DNA from: DASUSF01 sp036375275
GTDB taxonomy: Bacteria; Pseudomonadota; Alphaproteobacteria; Geminicoccales; Geminicoccaceae
DNA: 6,970 nucleotides
Assembly (NCBI GenBank): GCA_036375275.1
Contig: DASUSF010000119.1
Span: 1 to 6,970, forward strand
Direction of reading: 5' to 3'
The position numbers were made by a program, and so were the translations under genes. The notes under the pieces are model-generated. The model searched no databases. It saw only the letters and a list, made by a program, of their open reading frames with translations, and was not told the DNA's origin. Each line of letters begins with the position of its first letter. Position 1 is the stretch's first letter. Shown one piece after another: positions 6,168-6,970 of this stretch.

Positions 6168-6205
6168 TGAACGGGTCGTGAACCGAGCGGTTCAGCCACG
6201 GTTCA
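6168..6205. promoter_or_regulatory. Proposed response-regulator operator array, copy 2
   Basis: Four half-sites lie between divergent genes. TGAACG (6168-6173) and TGAACC (6179-6184), read on the minus strand as GGTTCA-N5-CGTTCA, point toward the PepSY operon. After 4 nt, GGTTCA at 6189-6194 and 6200-6205, separated by 5 nt, point toward the His/Pro-rich gene. The perfect GGTTCA-N5-GGTTCA pair is identical in pattern to the minus-strand pair of copy 1. The divergent layout suggests joint control of both flanking transcription units by the PhoP-like regulator, including autoregulation. Confidence 0.65.
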
Positions 6206-6227
6206 CGCGGCGCCTGCCACCCTGCCA

Positions 6228-6236
6228 TGCTAGGAT
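6228..6236 (+). promoter_or_regulatory. Candidate extended -10 promoter for the His/Pro-rich gene
   Basis: TGCTAGGAT has the extended -10 TGn followed by TAGGAT (four of six consensus positions). No -35 hexamer is seen at the right distance, and the plus-facing half-sites of array copy 2 end 25 nt upstream, consistent with an activator-dependent promoter. The start site would fall close to 6243, at the edge of the Shine-Dalgarno sequence, so the leader would be very short; this weakens the call. Confidence 0.35.
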
Positions 6237-6254
6237 CGGCCGGAGGAGCCTCTG

Positions 6255-6746
6255 ATGCGTGCAACGATCCCGATCCCTCTGCTCGCGGTGGTCCTGATCC
6301 TGGCGGCCGTGCCGCGGCCGGCCATGGCCGGTCAGGCGAATCACTCCGGTCAGGCGAAGCACTACAGCGCCGGCCACGGCCAGGTCCAGCCGCTCCCGCT
6401 CCAGGTCGGCGGGCTCGCCCAGCCCTTTCTCGGCGGCCTCGGCGGACCGCGCCCGGGGAGCTTCACGACGCCCCATCTCGGCGCGCTCACCAGGCAGCAT
6501 CCGGGGCTGTTCGGCGGGCAGCACTTCGACGCGCCCTTCAAGCGGCATCCGGGCGTGTTCGTCAGGCCGCACTCCCGGGTCCTGCTGCCGCCGCCGCCCG
6601 GCGTCAAGCTCCGGGCGCCGCACATCCGGCCAGGATGGCAGCACGTGCCGCACGTCCTCCGGCTGCCGCCCCGCCCGCACCACGTCCTGCCCGGACGCGG
6701 ACACTTCGGGTCGCGGCGGCCGTCGCTGGTGATCATCATCCCTTAG
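6255..6746 (+). CDS. Secreted His/Pro/Gly-rich protein, hypothetical
   Basis: 163 residues, not recognised as a known family. The start is firm: GGAGGAG (6242-6248) precedes the ATG by 6 nt, and the N-terminus is a clear signal peptide ending AMA (residues 23-25). The mature part has 14 histidines, no cysteine, and is dominated by Pro, Gly, His, Arg and Leu with few acidic residues, so it is basic and probably lacks a compact globular fold. His residues come as PH, QH, RH and one PHH pair; the chain contains an imperfect 16-residue-spaced repeat (RQHPGLF..., KRHPGVF...) and ends in SLVIIIP. Such composition could bind transition metals or anionic envelope components, but this is speculation. 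It is divergent from the PepSY-regulator-kinase operon and shares operator array copy 2 with it, so it is likely a target of that system. Unbroken reading frame, good signal peptide and ribosome site argue that it is real despite its low complexity. Confidence 0.78.
   Translation: MRATIPIPLLAVVLILAAVPRPAMAGQANHSGQAKHYSAGHGQVQPLPLQVGGLAQPFLGGLGGPRPGSFTTPHLGALTRQHPGLFGGQHFDAPFKRHPGVFVRPHSRVLLPPPPGVKLRAPHIRPGWQHVPHVLRLPPRPHHVLPGRGHFGSRRPSLVIIIP
6492..6572 (+). repeat. Imperfect internal duplication in the His/Pro-rich gene
   Basis: Two 33-nt units, 6492-6524 and 6540-6572, are in the same frame 48 nt apart and agree at 26 of 33 positions by my hand alignment. They encode RQHPGLFGGQH and KRHPGVFVRPH, with His at both ends of each core conserved. 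This suggests growth of the protein by short internal duplication. Confidence 0.5.
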
Positions 6747-6747
6747 G

Positions 6748-6785
6748 GCCGGCAGCTCCGCCGGTTCTGTAGCCCCGTGCGGGCT
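6748..6785 (+). terminator. Possible weak terminator after the His/Pro-rich gene
   Basis: Two small hairpins follow the stop codon. CCGGC (6749-6753) pairs with GCCGG (6760-6764) and is followed by TTCTGT; AGCCC (6771-6775) pairs with GGGCT (6781-6785). Stems are only 5 bp and there is no true T-tract, so termination may be partial or Rho-dependent and some read-through into ssb is possible. Confidence 0.3.
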
Positions 6786-6818
6786 GCGCCGGCGCCGTTC
6801 CTTCGCCCGCCCGCTCCG

Positions 6819-6827
6819 TGCTAGGCT
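6819..6827 (+). promoter_or_regulatory. Candidate extended -10 promoter for ssb
   Basis: TGCTAGGCT closely resembles the TGCTAGGAT element before the His/Pro-rich gene. No convincing -35 element is present (TTCCTT at 6798-6803 is the nearest candidate). The start site would fall near 6834, leaving a leader of about 23 nt with a complete ribosome binding site. Confidence 0.35.
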
Positions 6828-6856
6828 CCCGGTTCGCAAGCGAAGGAGCGAAGTCG

Positions 6857-6970
6857 ATGGCCGGGAGCGTCAACAAGGTCACCCTGATCGGCAACCTCGG
6901 CCGCGATCCCGAGGTCCGCTACACCAACGACGGCGCCAAGATCGTCCATCTTGCCGTCGCCACGTCCGAG
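6857..6970 (+). CDS. ssb: Single-stranded DNA-binding protein, 3' truncated
   Basis: The first 38 residues are visible before the window ends. MAGSVNKVTLIGNLGRDPEV is the canonical start of bacterial SSB, followed by RYTNDGAKIVHLAVATSE, which contains the first strands of the OB fold that wraps single-stranded DNA during replication, repair and recombination. The ATG is supported by AAGGAG at 6843-6848, 8 nt upstream. The oligomerisation core and the acidic C-terminal tail lie outside the window. It is on the same strand as the His/Pro-rich gene with a 110-nt gap and probably has its own promoter; a functional link to the two-component module is not implied. Confidence 0.96.
   Translation, partial: MAGSVNKVTLIGNLGRDPEVRYTNDGAKIVHLAVATSE

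Noticed and set aside
6142..6264. Longer N-terminus for the PepSY protein, from a start at 6264
   Set aside because: It would translate through the operator array and bury the signal peptide about 40 residues inside the protein.
6192..6839. A 215-codon minus-strand frame opposite the His/Pro-rich gene
   Set aside because: Although the plus-strand protein is low-complexity, it has a signal peptide and a strong ribosome site; the minus frame begins with no such signals and is Arg-rich noise.
1..6970. Mobile elements, CRISPR arrays, tRNA or rRNA genes
   Set aside because: No transposase or integrase motif, no regular spacer-repeat array and no tRNA-like cloverleaf or rRNA stretch was recognised by eye.

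Overview
The window is a GC-rich chromosomal segment, most likely from an alphaproteobacterium of the Rhodospirillales type. This is inferred from the very high GC content, a stand-alone CinA-type molybdopterin-binding-domain protein, an RT0821/Lpp0805-type glycine-zipper lipoprotein, and a PhoP/PhoQ-like two-component pair. No phage, insertion sequence, CRISPR array, rRNA or tRNA is visible. Both ends cut through a gene.

Left part, plus strand (1-2622): the 3' part of a CinA-like gene, then, after a 104-nt gap holding a candidate promoter and a small leader hairpin, a large two-heme cytochrome of the bacterial cytochrome c peroxidase/MauG/RoxA superfamily with a lipoprotein-like signal sequence. 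This unit meets the next one tail to tail.

Centre, minus strand (read from 6141 down to about 2644): a small secreted PepSY protein, a PhoP-like response regulator, a PhoQ-like sensor histidine kinase (overlapping the regulator by 11 nt), a secreted glycine-zipper protein, and a glycine-zipper lipoprotein. An intrinsic terminator with its T-tract on the minus strand closes the run. The layout suggests an envelope-sensing module in which signalling proteins and structural envelope proteins are genetically linked.

Right part, plus strand: divergent from the PepSY gene is a small secreted His/Pro-rich protein (6255-6746), followed by the start of ssb (single-stranded DNA-binding protein), which runs off the window.

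The most interesting signal is regulatory. Two places, 2.4 kb apart, carry the same array of four half-sites: two TGAAC-type hexamers with an 11-bp start-to-start spacing, then after 3-4 bp two TTCA-type hexamers, again 11 bp apart, pointing the other way. One copy lies between the kinase gene and the first glycine-zipper gene (3793-3829). The other lies between the divergent PepSY and His/Pro-rich genes (6168-6205). Hexamer-N5-hexamer direct repeats are what PhoP/OmpR-family regulators bind, so the PhoP-like regulator encoded between the two arrays probably controls its own operon, the glycine-zipper genes and the His/Pro-rich gene. This proposed regulon is inference from sequence pattern and position.
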